Notes: generated by a model not told the origin, from the letters alone. A DNA stretch of 64,000 bases from Formicarius rufipectus (GCA_013399695.1 VXAU01000307.1:248001-312000), one strand, 5' to 3'; counted from the first letter of the stretch, positions 38,224 through 49,534 are shown. Translations and numbers: made by a program.

Positions 38224-38420
38224 AATAGAAGAGTTTGAGTTTGAATGGACCTTTAAAGCTCATATACCACTCCCTGCCCTGGGAAGGGACACCCTCCACT
38301 AGACCAGGGTTACTCAGTGTTCTGTCCAACCTATCCAGTGTTTCCAGGGATGGGGCAGCCACCATCTCTCTGAGTAACTTGTTGCAAGTGTTTTACAACC
38401 TTCATCATAAAAATCAGTGC
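38224..38420 (-). repeat. CR1 LINE 3' fragment, diverged
   Basis: Reverse-strand CR1: 'aatggacctttaaagctcat', 'gggacaccctccactagacc' and 'tccagggatggggcagccac'. Substitutions are frequent, so it is one of the older copies. Confidence 0.85.
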
Positions 38421-39513
38421 TACCCTGTTGGTTTGTGGTGACTGTAGTTAAACTGTAAAGGCCAAATGAAACCATCTCTAGCAGACAAAGCAGATGCCAT
38501 GTCCATGCCCAGGGCAGGGTTGTCAACAGTATCTGAACAAGGTGGTGACAAGAGAAGTTGTGCCCAAGTAGGCAGCTCACATGGAGGTTTCATAATGCTT
38601 TTCCCAGCAGCCAGAGGCTGTGAGCCTCATGAAAAACATCTCTTCCTCCATACATTGTTTTTGTTGGCTGTGCTTGTCTCCTGGAGTTCATTGTATGTTT
38701 TCAAAGATGCATACATGTAAGACCTAAAGCATGCTCTTCATCTCAGCTGTTCAAAGATGGTTCTAAATCTTGATTACCACCATTTTGACAGGTGGATTTT
38801 CTATGCTTCCAAAATGCTGTGTCTGTCCAGACAGCATGGGCTTGGTCTAGAAGCTAGGGTGGCCTTTAACCCTAGTGACAGAAAGGCATAAAAGAAGTGT
38901 GAATAATTTAATTTTTGTTCTCAGGAGTGGACATGACATCTTGTTCCCTTCTCATCTGAGAAAAATGCAAACAAAAATTAAACTGTAGCCAAGTGAAACC
39001 AGTTTAAGAGCGAGAGAGAGCCAGAAGGAAAACACACACAAATCCTGTATTCTTCATCCTTGGGGCTGGTGGTTGTTGCTGTCTGTGGGATTTTGAGGGT
39101 TTTGATTAAATTGTATGGAACTGTCAAACTTATTTTAGTGTTTCCCACTCTCAGCCCTAGCAAGGATAGAAAATGGCCAGACCATGCACCAGAGCAACAC
39201 TGAGTTATTATTATACATGCACATAGAACATTGGAGTGCTTTTGATGGAGGTAGGCTTGGTGAAGAATATTTTTGGGGGAAGTCAGGCTTTTAGAATAGA
39301 ATTTCAGACCCACAGTATTCCCCAGAGGAGAAGGGAGGTCGAGAGAGCTGGCTGGTCACCCCACAGAGCCAAACCCACCAGTTTTCTGTTCTCAGGTTCA
39401 GTTGCTGAATTCCTGGGGAATGGTTTGCTCCCTAGGTTTGACAGGTGTCATGAGTAAGTGGGGTCTGGGGTCCTTATGAGGGTGGAAGGTCCTACAGGGT
39501 CGATTACTGCAGC

Positions 39514-39640
39514 AGACCCTGGAAGTGTTCAAGGCCACGTTGGACAGCAGCCTGGTCTAGTGGAAGGTGGCCTTGCCCAGAGCAGGGGAGTGGAAGTGAA
39601 TGATTTTTAAGCTCCCTTCCAGACCAAACTATTCTATGAT
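39514..39640 (+). repeat. CR1 LINE 3' fragment
   Basis: Plus-strand CR1: 'accctggaagtgttcaaggc', 'tggtctagtggaaggtggcc', 'agctcccttccagaccaaac' and tail 'tattctatgatctta'. Confidence 0.88.
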
Positions 39641-40231
39641 CTTAATCTATCCCTTATAACAGCAATAGCTAATTATTTGCAGCAAGTTAATAGCAAAGCT
39701 GATGCAGCGATACTTCCAGTACTTAGCATTAGATTCCTGTGCATCTTGGCAGGGAGATGAGACCCTGGCTGGGCAGAGGGAAAGGTGAAAAGAAGCTTCC
39801 TGTCTGCCAAATGCTGTGAGAAATGTTTTCTTTCAAGCTCCAGAAGGATGAAGGGGATGAGCAAGGCTTGACCTTGACCACAGCACTGCTCTTCATTCTC
39901 AACCTCTTGCCTGAGTGGCTGGGAGTCCATATTAGTTGTTAATTGCTGGATGGTCCTGGCCATGCCCAGCAAGCATCAAGCTTTGCAGAAAATCAGGACT
40001 AAATCAAAATTTCTCCTCTGCAAGGAGCTTATTGTGTCCTGGAGGGTTTGTCTCATGGGAAAGTACCTGGGGCTGGGGGCAAGCATGGTGTCCAGGAAGG
40101 TTCTTAAAGACAGGAACTAGGATGACCAGAGCACCCAGTCCCTAACTCCAGGGATGGCATTTTGGTCTATTTGGCCATACGAAGTGCTCTGCATCATGGA
40201 GAATATGTTTCAAGTGCCACTGGAAATGGAC

Positions 40232-40620
40232 AGAATCAGAGAACTGTTGAGGTGGGAAAAGACTTCAGAGATCACTGAGTTCCAACCATTCCCCCAGCAC
40301 TGCTAAACCCACCACTAATCTCTGTCCCCAAGTGCCACATCCTTTTAAATTTCTCCAGGGATGAGGACTCCACCTCTGCCCTAGGCAGCTGTGCCAGGGA
40401 TGGACAGCCCTTTCCATGAAGGATTTTTCCCAATATCCCACCTGCCCCTGCCCTGTCCCAGCCTTAGGCTGTCCCCTCTTATCCTGTCCCTGTTCCCTGG
40501 GAGCAGAACCCGATCTGCCCCCGGCTCCCCGCTCCTGGCAGGGACTTGCAGGACCAGAAGGTCCCCCCTGAGCCTCCTTTTCTCCAAGATGAGCCCCCCC
40601 ATCTCCCTCAAACACTCCTC
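40232..40620 (-). repeat. CR1 LINE 3' fragment, long
   Basis: Reverse-strand CR1 of the second subfamily, nearly 390 bp: CAGAATCAGAGAACTG at the tail, 'ctgtccccaagtgccacatc', 'aaatttctccagggatgagg', 'aatatcccacctgcccctgc', 'tatcctgtccctgttccctg' and 'ctccttttctccaagatgag'. It accounts for the overlapping frames on both strands here. Confidence 0.92.
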
Positions 40621-42772
40621 ATCAGACTGTTGCTCTACTCTAGCTCTTTACCTCTCATTGTTTGTAAGAACTGCCAAACCAAATCTCCATGCAACCACCA
40701 GGAGAATGTAACCCCACATTGTCCTCCAGCTCTCCACATGCCAGACAAATGGTGAGGGCTCTGGGAGGACTTGACTCGCTCGGGGGGATACAGACAGGGC
40801 TGACAGGACACAGCAACTGTGTTTTAGCACACAGCTGTCCATGTGTCTGCAGATATTTTCCCCAGCCTTGTGCCTTCCAGCTCCTTTCCTCGGGACCAAA
40901 TGATGTAGTAAAAACTTGCAGGAATCCTGTATTTCTGAGCACGTAGGCTGGTAATCACCAAGACAGCTGAAGCCTTAGGTTTGTTTGCGTAGGCTTCTGT
41001 GACACAGCAGACATTTGTCAGGTCTAAATTCTGTTGAAAGGTATCTCATTCAGTTAATTACATTAAGAAATGGGTGGAGAAACAATAGCAGAAGCAATAC
41101 CATCCTGTTTCCGTCTTGGCAACCCTGAGTGCCTTGGGTTTTAGTACCTTTCCAACTTCTTTGTGACTCTGAAAGTCTCTTCAGTTTTGACATTGACCCG
41201 GTGGCCAAATTCCTTTTCCCACTGAAGTCAAGGAGTTTTGAACTGAATTGGAATCGGCCTTTGAAGTGGAAATAGTTACTTAGTGTTAAATGGAGTCAAG
41301 AGATAAGAGACCATTGTGCTGGCTAGACACTTTTACTTGGGATCCCCTGCAAGGCACTGTGTCCTTACAGCTAAGGATGAGCAGGGAGGGACAGGGGAAG
41401 GGTTTCACCATAACTATGGCATTTTTCTGGAGTGAATTCCTGTCTTTCTTGGAGATGTTGCTGTGTGATTCAAGCTTCACCTGTTCCTCCCCTCAGCATC
41501 TCAGACCTAAAAGCCTGGGTTGGGAAGTGCCTTTGGGTTCCTACCCGGTATGGTTTCCTAAGCTTGGCAAATCACCCCAAGGCATCGCCTTGGAACAGCA
41601 CCTCAAGCTGCCATTTGTGCACCTACACTCCTGTCCTTGGACAAGCACGAGGTTGTTTCCATTAACCTACAATGGGTGTGTGCCCAGGTCCCTATCTTGC
41701 CTCTTACTGGGTCTCCCAATGTCCCCACTTCCTTGGTCACATCTGAGAGCAAGGGTTGGTCATCCCAACCTCCTGGGCTTTGAGATGTTGTGCAGTCAAA
41801 AAAGTTTTAAGATCTGGGCCCTGTTCTCCCTGCTTTGGCTCTTCTTCCTTGCTGATCCTCTTTCTTCTTGGCTTTTCTTCTGCACTGGGGTGTTGGGAAG
41901 ATAAAAGCACACGAGTCTTTGCCTGAATGCTGGATGATCATCTAGACTCCTGCCTGCTGCCAAGTCACGGATGTTACTCCTTGTTTGCCATTTTCCTTCC
42001 TTTTATTTCTTGCAGTTTTTTTCCCCCTGACTTGTTTAACTCTGATGTTTTCCACCCTGTGGTCAGTGCAGAGCTTTGGTCTGTGTTTGCTCTGCCACTT
42101 GCCATGGGGGTATTGCCTTTTAGCAATACCTGTACAGGGACAGAGCTGCTTGTCCTCCCCTCTGCTATAGTAACAGCCCCAAACTGAACAATATTGCATG
42201 TTCCACGTTGGCTTAACTGGTTTGGTTTTCTTTAATCTTGAACTTTTTTCATTCACAGTCAATAAAAAAAAAGGGTTTAGCTTATAATATCATCATGTCT
42301 TTAGGAAAAAAACTGTCCCACATGCATTTCTTGCAGGAATTTACAGCAGAGTTTAGTTCCCAGCTAATTTCCAGGCATTTTCCTTTTCTCCTGCTGAAGT
42401 TGAAGCCCTGTCCATGTGCAACTTTTATAATTTCTATTCAATATTTACAAATTAAATACAGTAGAAGACTGTCTGGTTGTAACTCAAGACTCAAAATCCA
42501 ACCAAACAGTTAAACTCAGGTGTTTGAAAGAAGGACAAAACCACAGAAAGCAAAACCCTTGCACACTTAAGCTTGTGAGGGCTTAGTACCAGATAAGGGT
42601 TTTAACTAACTTTTATTTTGACATTCCCTTTTAATAAGCATTGCTCTTTACAAAGTGGTTTATGTGATTGCGTTACTGAGAGGAAACAAAGAAATGCCAG
42701 GAAAACTTGATGTGGAGAATCTGTGCTCATAAAATGCTTGTAAGCTCCAGCAAAAAGGAAAGCTTTTCCCAT

Positions 42773-42862
42773 CTCCTTTTTCTCTTTCTTTCTTTTTCTT
42801 TTTTTTTTTTTAAATTTCCTTCCATTCAGCTTGCAAAAAAAAGAAAAAAAAAAGTCCAAAAA
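42773..42862. repeat. Pyrimidine tract followed by purine tract
   Basis: About 45 bp of T/CT-rich sequence is followed, 20 bp later, by A-rich sequence with single G. In CTIF sense RNA the two would be U-rich and A-rich and could pair as a hairpin. No element family is recognised. Confidence 0.7.
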
Positions 42863-44440
42863 ACCACACATTGAATATCTCAGAAAACCGGATCTGGTGG
42901 TCTGGGACTACACACAGATTCCTTCCACTGCCACGAACAAGCCTCTTCGCCCTGTGTTCGCCAAACATGAGCCCTCATTCCTTATGGTTAAAAGCCAGTT
43001 GGCCTCAGAAAACAGGTTTTAACTCCTAGGAATGCCAAGGAATACAGATTCCATGGGCAGATGGTTTTGGCAGGCATAGTTGGAGGCTGTTGACCATTGA
43101 AATGTATTTGTGAATGGCTGGTTCCTTCGTCTGAGTGCCCTTAGCTGCGTGGTGCTGGTAGTGAAAATAAAGTTAGTTGCCATGGGACAGGTTTAAGATA
43201 AAAGTTTTTCTTTATCTGAATGGAAGTGGGTGCCTGGGGTAAGGGATGAGGCTGAGCAGGAAGTTCATAGTGGCTACAAAACCGGTGCAGATGCAAACTA
43301 CTCTGGTCTCTGCAGTCTGGGAATGATCTTGGGGGCATGTCCTGTGCAACCCTCAAGCACTGCTCCCTGCAGCCTTGTAAGGAGCCAGGCACTAAAACAT
43401 CCCACGTGCTCTCAGAGCGAAGACTGAGGGTTAAAAAGACAGCAGGCAGGCAGGGAGCTTACGGTGACCCTGCACTGTCCCAGGTGAAGGCAACCAATGC
43501 CAGGACCATCTCCATCTTAGCTGCATCCTTGATGGTGGCATTCCAGCTCTGCCTTCTCCACTGGGGATAGCCACGCTGCAGCCTGTTTGGAAATCTGAGA
43601 TGTCTGAGGCTGCCAAAGCATTTCTTCCATTCAACTGTTGTTTTTTTGGAGACTTGCCATCTCAGCTACTGGTTACAGCCAGCACACAGGAGCTTGCTCA
43701 CTCCTGAGTAAACCATTTTTGGGGGAATTCCTACTCTTTGTGGCTGTTGAATTTCCATGTTACCCATTTGGAGCCCTGTGCACATAACCCTCCATCTAGA
43801 GATTGTGGTCCTGGCTCCCCGTGCTGCCCGAGCCAGGTGTGGTCCTCAGCATCTTCATCCATGCATGTGTCCTCTGCCAGTGTAGCAGTGATGAAGGACA
43901 TGCACAAAGTGAAACCAAACAAAACCATTTGGCGTGGGCAGGTTGCTGATTTACTTGATAATTTGCTTTTTAGTTCATTTTTTTCCCACATACAAATTCC
44001 CACTACACTTAAAATGGTTTGCTGCAAACCCATGCAGCAGTGTGCCGTGTTGGTAGGCAGGAGGAGCAAGTGATGCTGTAGACCAGATGACTCAGGAGCT
44101 CCTTGAGTCTTCATTAAAAAATGGTATTTCTTGTCTACTTGACTTCCTGGTGCTCAGTTGAGACGAACCAGGTTTTCCCTTGTTAGTGTGGACGTAATGC
44201 AGAAAATGCAGAAACCTGGGAGACTTTTTCCTGGGAACTAAAGTGACATTTTCTTAACTTCAGAAAAGCTGAAATATGACTGATTTAGATATTTAAAAGC
44301 ATGAGTTGGTACTAGACTGTTAGATGCCATGAAATTGGCTCTGTTTTTGTGGTCTCCTGCCAGCCTGGCTGTCTGGTGGGACAGATGTGCTGAGCAAGCA
44401 GAGGAATAGTTGAAACTAAACACTTTCTTTGGCTTTCCAG

Positions 44441-44882
44441 GCGACAGCAGAGACTTCCCAGTGGGAACAAGTCTCAGCAGCACGTGGATCATCAGCAAGG
44501 TGGCACCAAGCATAACAGGGACCACCAGAAACTCTACCAAGGAGGCCAAGCCCCCCACTCCTCGGGCAGGACAGGCCACCACGGCTACAGCCAGAACCGG
44601 AGATGGCACCACAACCAGAAGCACTCGCCCAACGACAAAGAAACGCACAGAAACGCCAAAGAGACTGAGAATCTGAAAATCGAGGACAGCTCCGTCTGCA
44701 CGGTGCACATCCCTGTGGAGGCACCCCGAGGCCCAGAGGCTGTGGAGAAGCAGCCTCAGCAGTACACCCAGGAGGCAGAGACCAAGCGGAAGGACAGTAT
44801 TCACGAGCGCGTTGGGGAAAGACCCAAGATCAACCTGCTTCAGTCTTCCAAAGATAGGCTGAGGAGGAGACTAAAAGAAAAG
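44441..44882 (+). CDS. CTIF: CTIF internal exon (Gln/His-rich basic linker)
   Basis: A 442-nt internal exon between acceptor TTTCTTTGGCTTTCCAG and donor AAAAG|GTATT. The first base completes an Arg codon with the previous exon, then 147 codons follow and it ends in phase 0. It begins RQQRLPSGNKSQQHVDHQQG, has a Gln/His/Arg-rich middle (HHGYSQNRRWHH), an acidic/Pro segment, and a conserved C-terminal part with ERPKINLLQSSKDRLRRRLK. RLRRRLKEK is a basic, nuclear-signal-like cluster just before MIF4G. The sequence agrees with my memory of vertebrate CTIF. The middle of the exon seems shorter than in human, as expected of a disordered linker. Read-through into the intron stays open for about 62 codons to 45068. 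Frames on the other strand, including one of 188 codons, are shadows. Confidence 0.96.
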
Positions 44883-46613
44883 GTATTATTTCTTAGGGAA
44901 ACCTTGAGTTTCTCTTTTTCCAAGAGTCTTGCTCTTGGCCATTCTCTGCATGAAGGGTGGGGTGGGCTCAGGGCACCTTTCCGACAATGCACCCAACTTA
45001 TCTTAATCTCCCAGTGTCAGCACTTCTCTGCAGATATCTTTGTGCTTCTTCAGAAAGCTTTTTATTGACATGATTAAGGCTCTGAGTTTAACTTCTTGGT
45101 TGAGGTTGCTGCCAGCTTGAGTTCTCCAGGGACTGGGAACTCTCCCCCTATGCATGGGGGAAGGCTTCCCTCTACCCTTGGGGAAGGCTGGTGCACACAT
45201 AAGCTCCCTCTTGGTCTGCAGAGCTCATTCACTTTGCAAAAAAAATCTAAAAAAGGCAGTTTGTCTCTCTGCAACTATGGTGCTAAATCCCAAACTTTGA
45301 CTTTTGAGTGCTGAATAACTGGACTACGCTGCTTTAAAGTTGATACCCATTTATCTCTGCAATGAATTGAAATGCCCTTATCTTTTCCCCCTTCCTTCCA
45401 ACAACCCAACAATAACAAAACTATCGCATGCAAGTGACGGAGGAGAAATCCTTTTTGGAAACAATATTCAGCCACAGATTTCTGAGGAATTTGGAGATGA
45501 TATCTCCATTTGCCCCTTGTGAAACTTAGATTCTTGAGATTCTTTTGTCAGACTGGAAAATGCATCCATGGGGGTATCATTAGTGAGATTTCCAAAATAC
45601 AGAGCAAAAATAACTTGAACACATACAATTCCATGGGAGTGCATGCTGGAAGTTTATACCTTTGAATGCATGAACATTTACTATTTCTGCATGTGGCATG
45701 GAGGGAGGAAGAGATGTTGTTAGTTTCTTTTGTATTCTTTAGCAATGGGAGTATAGCAGAGACCTTCAGTGTGTTCATTTTAATGATGTTCTTGAGAATT
45801 AGGGTCTTGTAAGGAACATGTCACTCTTGGGTGGGTGTTATCAACACAAACAACCTCCTGATGGAAGGTTTGAACAACTCTAACTGCTGGTACATGTTGG
45901 GTTTGTCCAAAAATCTGCTACAGGTTTGTATTGCATAGTGCATTACAATGGGGTGGGCAAGCAGAAGGGAGCAGACCAAAGCAAGTGGGAATTATGCCTT
46001 ACACTGGGGAGAAGGGGCAAATGCATAATAAAATGTTGAAAAGAAGCAGTAATTTCTATGGTAATGATCTGAAGTGAAAAGGATAAAAGTGAAAAGTGAA
46101 AAAGAGTCTTTCAAATACTGGGATTGTGTGACATCCTTGATCTCAATTTACATTGCTAAATATATATTAAAAAGTAGATATTTTTGTAGGATTGTTGTCT
46201 GAGCATTTTGTAAACATCAATGCACTTTTTAAAAAGAGGCACAGAAAACGTCAATTATCATGTTACAAACACCAGAAACTAGTCCAAGATGCCAAAGGCA
46301 GTCAGGAGGGGTCAGCATCTTGGCTCAGGACCCTCATGGACATCTTCTCCCTGAGCCGAGGGGGAGGACTTTGGGATGGAGTGCAGTGGGGAATAGAGAA
46401 AGAGAACATTTCTGGGGCAGGATTCATATGCTTGTAGTTTTCATTGCTGAGATTATACTACTGTGCTGCTAAAAGATGCTTTGTCTTTTCTCTGTCTGTT
46501 TATATGTCTCCCCAATCCCCTTCCCCCTTTGCTGCTTCTGCAAGGACAAGGGCTGATACATCTGTTTTTTCCTTGTGTAACAGACGCCTTGTCTTTCCCT
46601 TTTCACGGACCAG
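44883..46613 (+). other. CTIF intron, 1.7 kb
   Basis: It runs from GTATTATTTC to a 3' splice site ending CACGGACCAG. No CR1 copy or simple repeat is recognisable. Together with its flanks (40621-47523) it forms the longest CR1-free interval in the right half of the window. The retained-intron reading frame meets a stop after 45065. Confidence 0.85.
46584..46613 (+). other. CTIF: Competing upstream 3' splice site (possible 30-nt exon extension)
   Basis: A second acceptor lies 30 nt before the CTIF exon start: a long T-rich tract (CTGTTTTTTCCTTGTGTAACAG) ending at 46583. Use of it would add ten in-frame codons (TPCLSLFTDQ) with no stop. Its pyrimidine tract looks stronger than that of the downstream acceptor (CACGGACCAG). 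Known vertebrate CTIF continues directly from KEK to DEV, from memory, so the downstream site is taken as canonical and this one as a possible alternative. Confidence 0.4.
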
Positions 46614-46913
46614 GACGAAGTTACGGTGGAATCCACCGATCCTGAAAAGAATAAAATGGACAAACTAATTGAAATTCTCAACAGCATGAGAAACAACAGC
46701 AGTGACGTTGACTCCAAGCTCACCACATTCATGGAGGAGGCCCAGAACTCCACCAACTCTGAGGAGATGCTGGGGGAGATAGTCAAGACCATCTACCAGA
46801 AAGCAGTGACGGACCGCAGCTTTGCTTCCACAGCAGCCAAGCTCTGTGACAAAATGGCCCTTTTCATGGTGGAAGGAACCAAGTTCCGGAGTCTGCTCCT
46901 CAACATGTTGCAG
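46614..46913 (+). CDS. CTIF: CTIF internal exon (start of MIF4G domain)
   Basis: A 300-nt, phase-0 exon (100 codons) that ends ATG TTG CAG|GTAATG. It begins DEVTVESTDPEKNKMDKLIE and contains the first helices of the MIF4G domain: KMDKLIEILNSMRNN, the SSDVDSKLTTFMEEAQN loop-helix, NSTNSEEMLGEIVKTIYQKA and KLCDKMALFMVEGTKFR, ending RSLLLNMLQ. MIF4G is a HEAT-like helical repeat found in eIF4G, CBP80, UPF2 and CTIF. In CTIF it links cap-bound CBP80/20 to eIF3. Residues here are close to the human protein as I remember it, and this is the most conserved part of the window. The rest of the domain (expected to start KDFTVREEL) is not seen before 64000. Reading past the donor gives a stop within six codons. 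Confidence 0.97.
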
Positions 46914-47523
46914 GTAATGAGAAAGAATTAGTTTGTTGGATGCCTGCAGCATCACCTCACCTGGTCCCACTGTGTATTTGATGCTGAGCTGTTGCCAAAT
47001 TCCTTGTGAGCCCAACTGATGAGAGAAGGGAAGTGTACCTGTCTTTTTGTCTGTGCACAGCTTTAATGACTACCATAGATAATGTGGCACTGAGAACATT
47101 GTCAAGTTGCTCTTCATTCCTATTTGATGAACTCTACATGGAATTACAGTGTTTCACACCAGGGCCCATCTGTGAAATGAGTCAGTTGCTTGAGGCAGCA
47201 TCCCAATGACATGAGGAGGAGTGAACTAGGAGAGTCTTTCAATGTGGGTTGTCACAGTGGAGGGTCCCTCTCAGCATCAGCAACACCACATAAAGTTGTG
47301 GTCCCTCAGTGGGCTGTTGGTTGCATGAGCCTGGCTGAAGGGCTCACTCTTGGGTTTCTGATTGCAAACAAAATTGAAATAGTTTGTGTCTTTGCTCATT
47401 ATTCTGTGTGACTTGTTCACTGATATTTGCGGAACTGGTTGGTTGTTCTGCTACAAAACCACCAGTGACACTAAAGTTGCACAAGGGGGAGAAAAAAAGC
47501 AGTGGCCCTGATGACTGGTCCTG

Positions 47524-47584
47524 GAGGTTAATGGTTGGACTTGGTGGTCTTGGAGGTCTTTTCCAGCCTAGAAGATTCTGTGAT
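47524..47584 (+). repeat. CR1 LINE 3' end, very short
   Basis: The last 61 bp of a plus-strand CR1 of the second subfamily: 'gaggttaatggttggacttg', 'ggtcttttccagccta' and one tail unit (GATTCTGTGAT). Confidence 0.82.
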
Positions 47585-48589
47585 AAGGGTGAATGATGGG
47601 GGAAAAGGGCTGTTCTCAGCTGCCCATGGTCTGCTAAGAAGAGTGTCTTTTACTATAGTGCCACCATGAAAGGAGCAGTTGCTTTCTGGGAAGGTGTCAC
47701 ATGCACCTCCAACTTCCTGTCTCTGGAGACAGAGTTGAAACCATGAATTTCCATCTTTAATTTAATGTGCATTTCCAATTGCCTCACATGTTCCCTCACA
47801 CACACATTCTCATATGCAGGACATACAGAGCTATCATCTCATTTCTCTGTTCTCCAAACATGTTTGTTGCCCCAACAAGACTACAGTTTTTGATTCATCT
47901 GCTTATTCTTCTTGCTTCTCTTATTGGAGATCCTCTCTTGAATGCTGTGCTTGGCTTTCTGTACCTTCATTTGGCTCTTGGGCATCACAGCTATAAAGGA
48001 AATAAGGAAAAAAATAATGAAAATCAGTATTTACTGTAACCTAAGATAATTCTGGAAATTTTCTGCTCCAGGTTTGCTCCACTCATTGCTCTGGGTGTGT
48101 ACCAAACCCAGCACCTCTCCCTGTGCCCACTTCTCTTTTCTTCCCTGCGAAGCCCTTGGGCAGCACACACACCTGCCCATTGTCTGTACCAAGTGGTGAG
48201 TTTTAGCAGACCAATTTATTTCCAAAGCAATTATAAATCAAATTGCAGTCAAAATCAGTCCCAGATTTAACAGCAAGGGGCTGGAAGGAGCAATAAATCC
48301 TCCATGCATCCCACTCTTTCCTTATCAGGTCTCGCTTGGGTCCCCCCCTGTTTGGCTGAGCAACCTAAGAAATCCAAAATAAAGTCCAGGAATGATAACC
48401 AGAGAGCAGCAGGGTGTTAGCAAAAAATTGAGGCTGATGACAGTCCTGGGTTAGGAGGGACTCCTTCAATTTACTTTATTCTCTTATCCCAGCATTTCCA
48501 CCTATACCAACAGACCCAGTAAACTGATTTATACTACAGCATCATGGGCAGGAATGAGTGCATTCACATTCAGGTCTTCACAGGATGAA

Positions 48590-48740
48590 TGTAGGATAAA
48601 TAATGTATCTCCTATCTCCAGAGAGTCTCAAAGTGCTTCTCAGGAACATGTAGCCAGCCAGGGTGTGATGGGAGCATGGTGTCCATTGTGGAGAGATGGG
48701 GGGAAATGAAGTGCAAAGAGCAACCAGGGTGTGTGGGTGA
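48590..48740. repeat. Possible ancient L3/MIR-type relic
   Basis: 'agagtctcaaagtgcttctc' followed about 70 bp later by 'gagagatggggggaaatgaa' and 'gtgcaaagagc' recalls the 'caaagcgctttac ... cagatggggaaactgaggca' order of old amniote L3/MIR-type repeats. Similarity is weak and judged from memory. Confidence 0.3.
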
Positions 48741-49006
48741 CTGAGTTCATGTGCTGAAGCAAGCAGGAATATGCAAAAGGGATTTGTTCAGCCCCAAACT
48801 GCACATCTTTTATAAATGTCTTGATGGGGCAAAAGGTGGCAGATAACTACAGGTCAAAAGCAAAGTGCTATGTGAAATTAAATAATTTAACATTTCCTTT
48901 CTGATAGTAAAGGATTTTGACTTTCTCCAAGCACAGTTTCTTTCTCCAACCAAAACAACTGGATGCACTGACACAGATTCATTAAATACTTCAGTCAAGC
49001 CCTAAG

Positions 49007-49131
49007 CCGGGAATCATTTTATGCAGTCAGGCTTGAGAGTCCTGGCTGGAGACAGACTCAGGTATGAGGCACAAAAGAGTCATTCTAACTGCCTCAGTGT
49101 GAAATAAAGGGGTTGATTATCAATATCAATA
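49007..49131. repeat. Left contig end, duplicated at 49536-49660
   Basis: These 125 bases recur at 49536-49660 (offset 529) as far as I can read without mismatch. They stop at the single N at 49132. The pattern is a contig end repeated because the next contig was not merged with it. Confidence 0.9.
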
Positions 49132-49132
49132 N
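49132..49132. other. Assembly gap (single N)
   Basis: One N joins two contigs whose missing middle (about 309 bp of TA/TATG repeat) is present at 49661-49969. The gap length is therefore a placeholder. Confidence 0.9.
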
Positions 49133-49534
49133 GTATATGTCTAAATCAATATGCCAGTATTATTTATCTATAAAAATATATATGTAAATATTGGTATGTG
49201 AATAGTGATATAACATTACCCAGCTCCAGTCCTAGCCCCTCCACCATCAGATATTTCCATCAGCCTTTTCTAGATAATCTACCATTAATCAAAACCAAAA
49301 AAAATAAAAAACCCCAAACCTTTAATAAAACACTCGCTCCAGAGCAGGATTTATGTCTCTCTAGCACCTTTCAGACTAATCTGATCCCTGCGCGTAAGGA
49401 GCTCGTCTCACTGGGCACCGGCGAGCTGGGGAATTACTGTGCCAGGGTGTGATAAATCGGGATCAGTGTGATCCCCTCCCCGTGCTGCTGGCGCCTGGGG
49501 CTGCACCGCTCGCCCCCCATCTGCTCCCAGCAGA
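49133..49534. repeat. Redundant contig, duplicated at 49970-50371
   Basis: The 402-bp block bounded by two N bases matches 49970-50371 (offset 837) with no difference I can see, including an 84-codon open frame at 49198-49452 that reappears at 50035-50289. Perfect identity in non-coding DNA between two gap characters points to an assembly artefact and not a biological tandem duplication. Confidence 0.9.

Larger units (their letters stand above)
21838..44440 (+). other. CTIF intron, 22.6 kb
   Basis: The intron opens with GTAGGTGAAACC and closes with TTTCTTTGGCTTTCCAG. It is bounded by the two phase-matched CTIF exons and contains no sequence needed to keep the frame, so no constitutive exon is missing. 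Contents are about fourteen CR1 fragments and two simple-repeat tracts (listed separately). In 21838-24660, 24791-28178, 30546-33117, 34741-36679, 36747-38223 and 40621-42770 I see no gene, RNA or element. Open frames there, such as 41290-41904 (204 codons, plus strand), show no recognisable domain. Confidence 0.85.

Noticed and set aside
44410..44676. Thr/Arg-rich plus-strand frame in the CTIF linker exon
   Set aside because: It is an off-frame reading of the exon. The other frame joins both neighbouring exons and matches CTIF.
44238..44804. 188-codon reverse-strand open frame overlapping a CTIF exon
   Set aside because: It is antisense to a real coding exon, ends inside intron, and has no recognisable domain. 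It is a shadow of CTIF codon composition.
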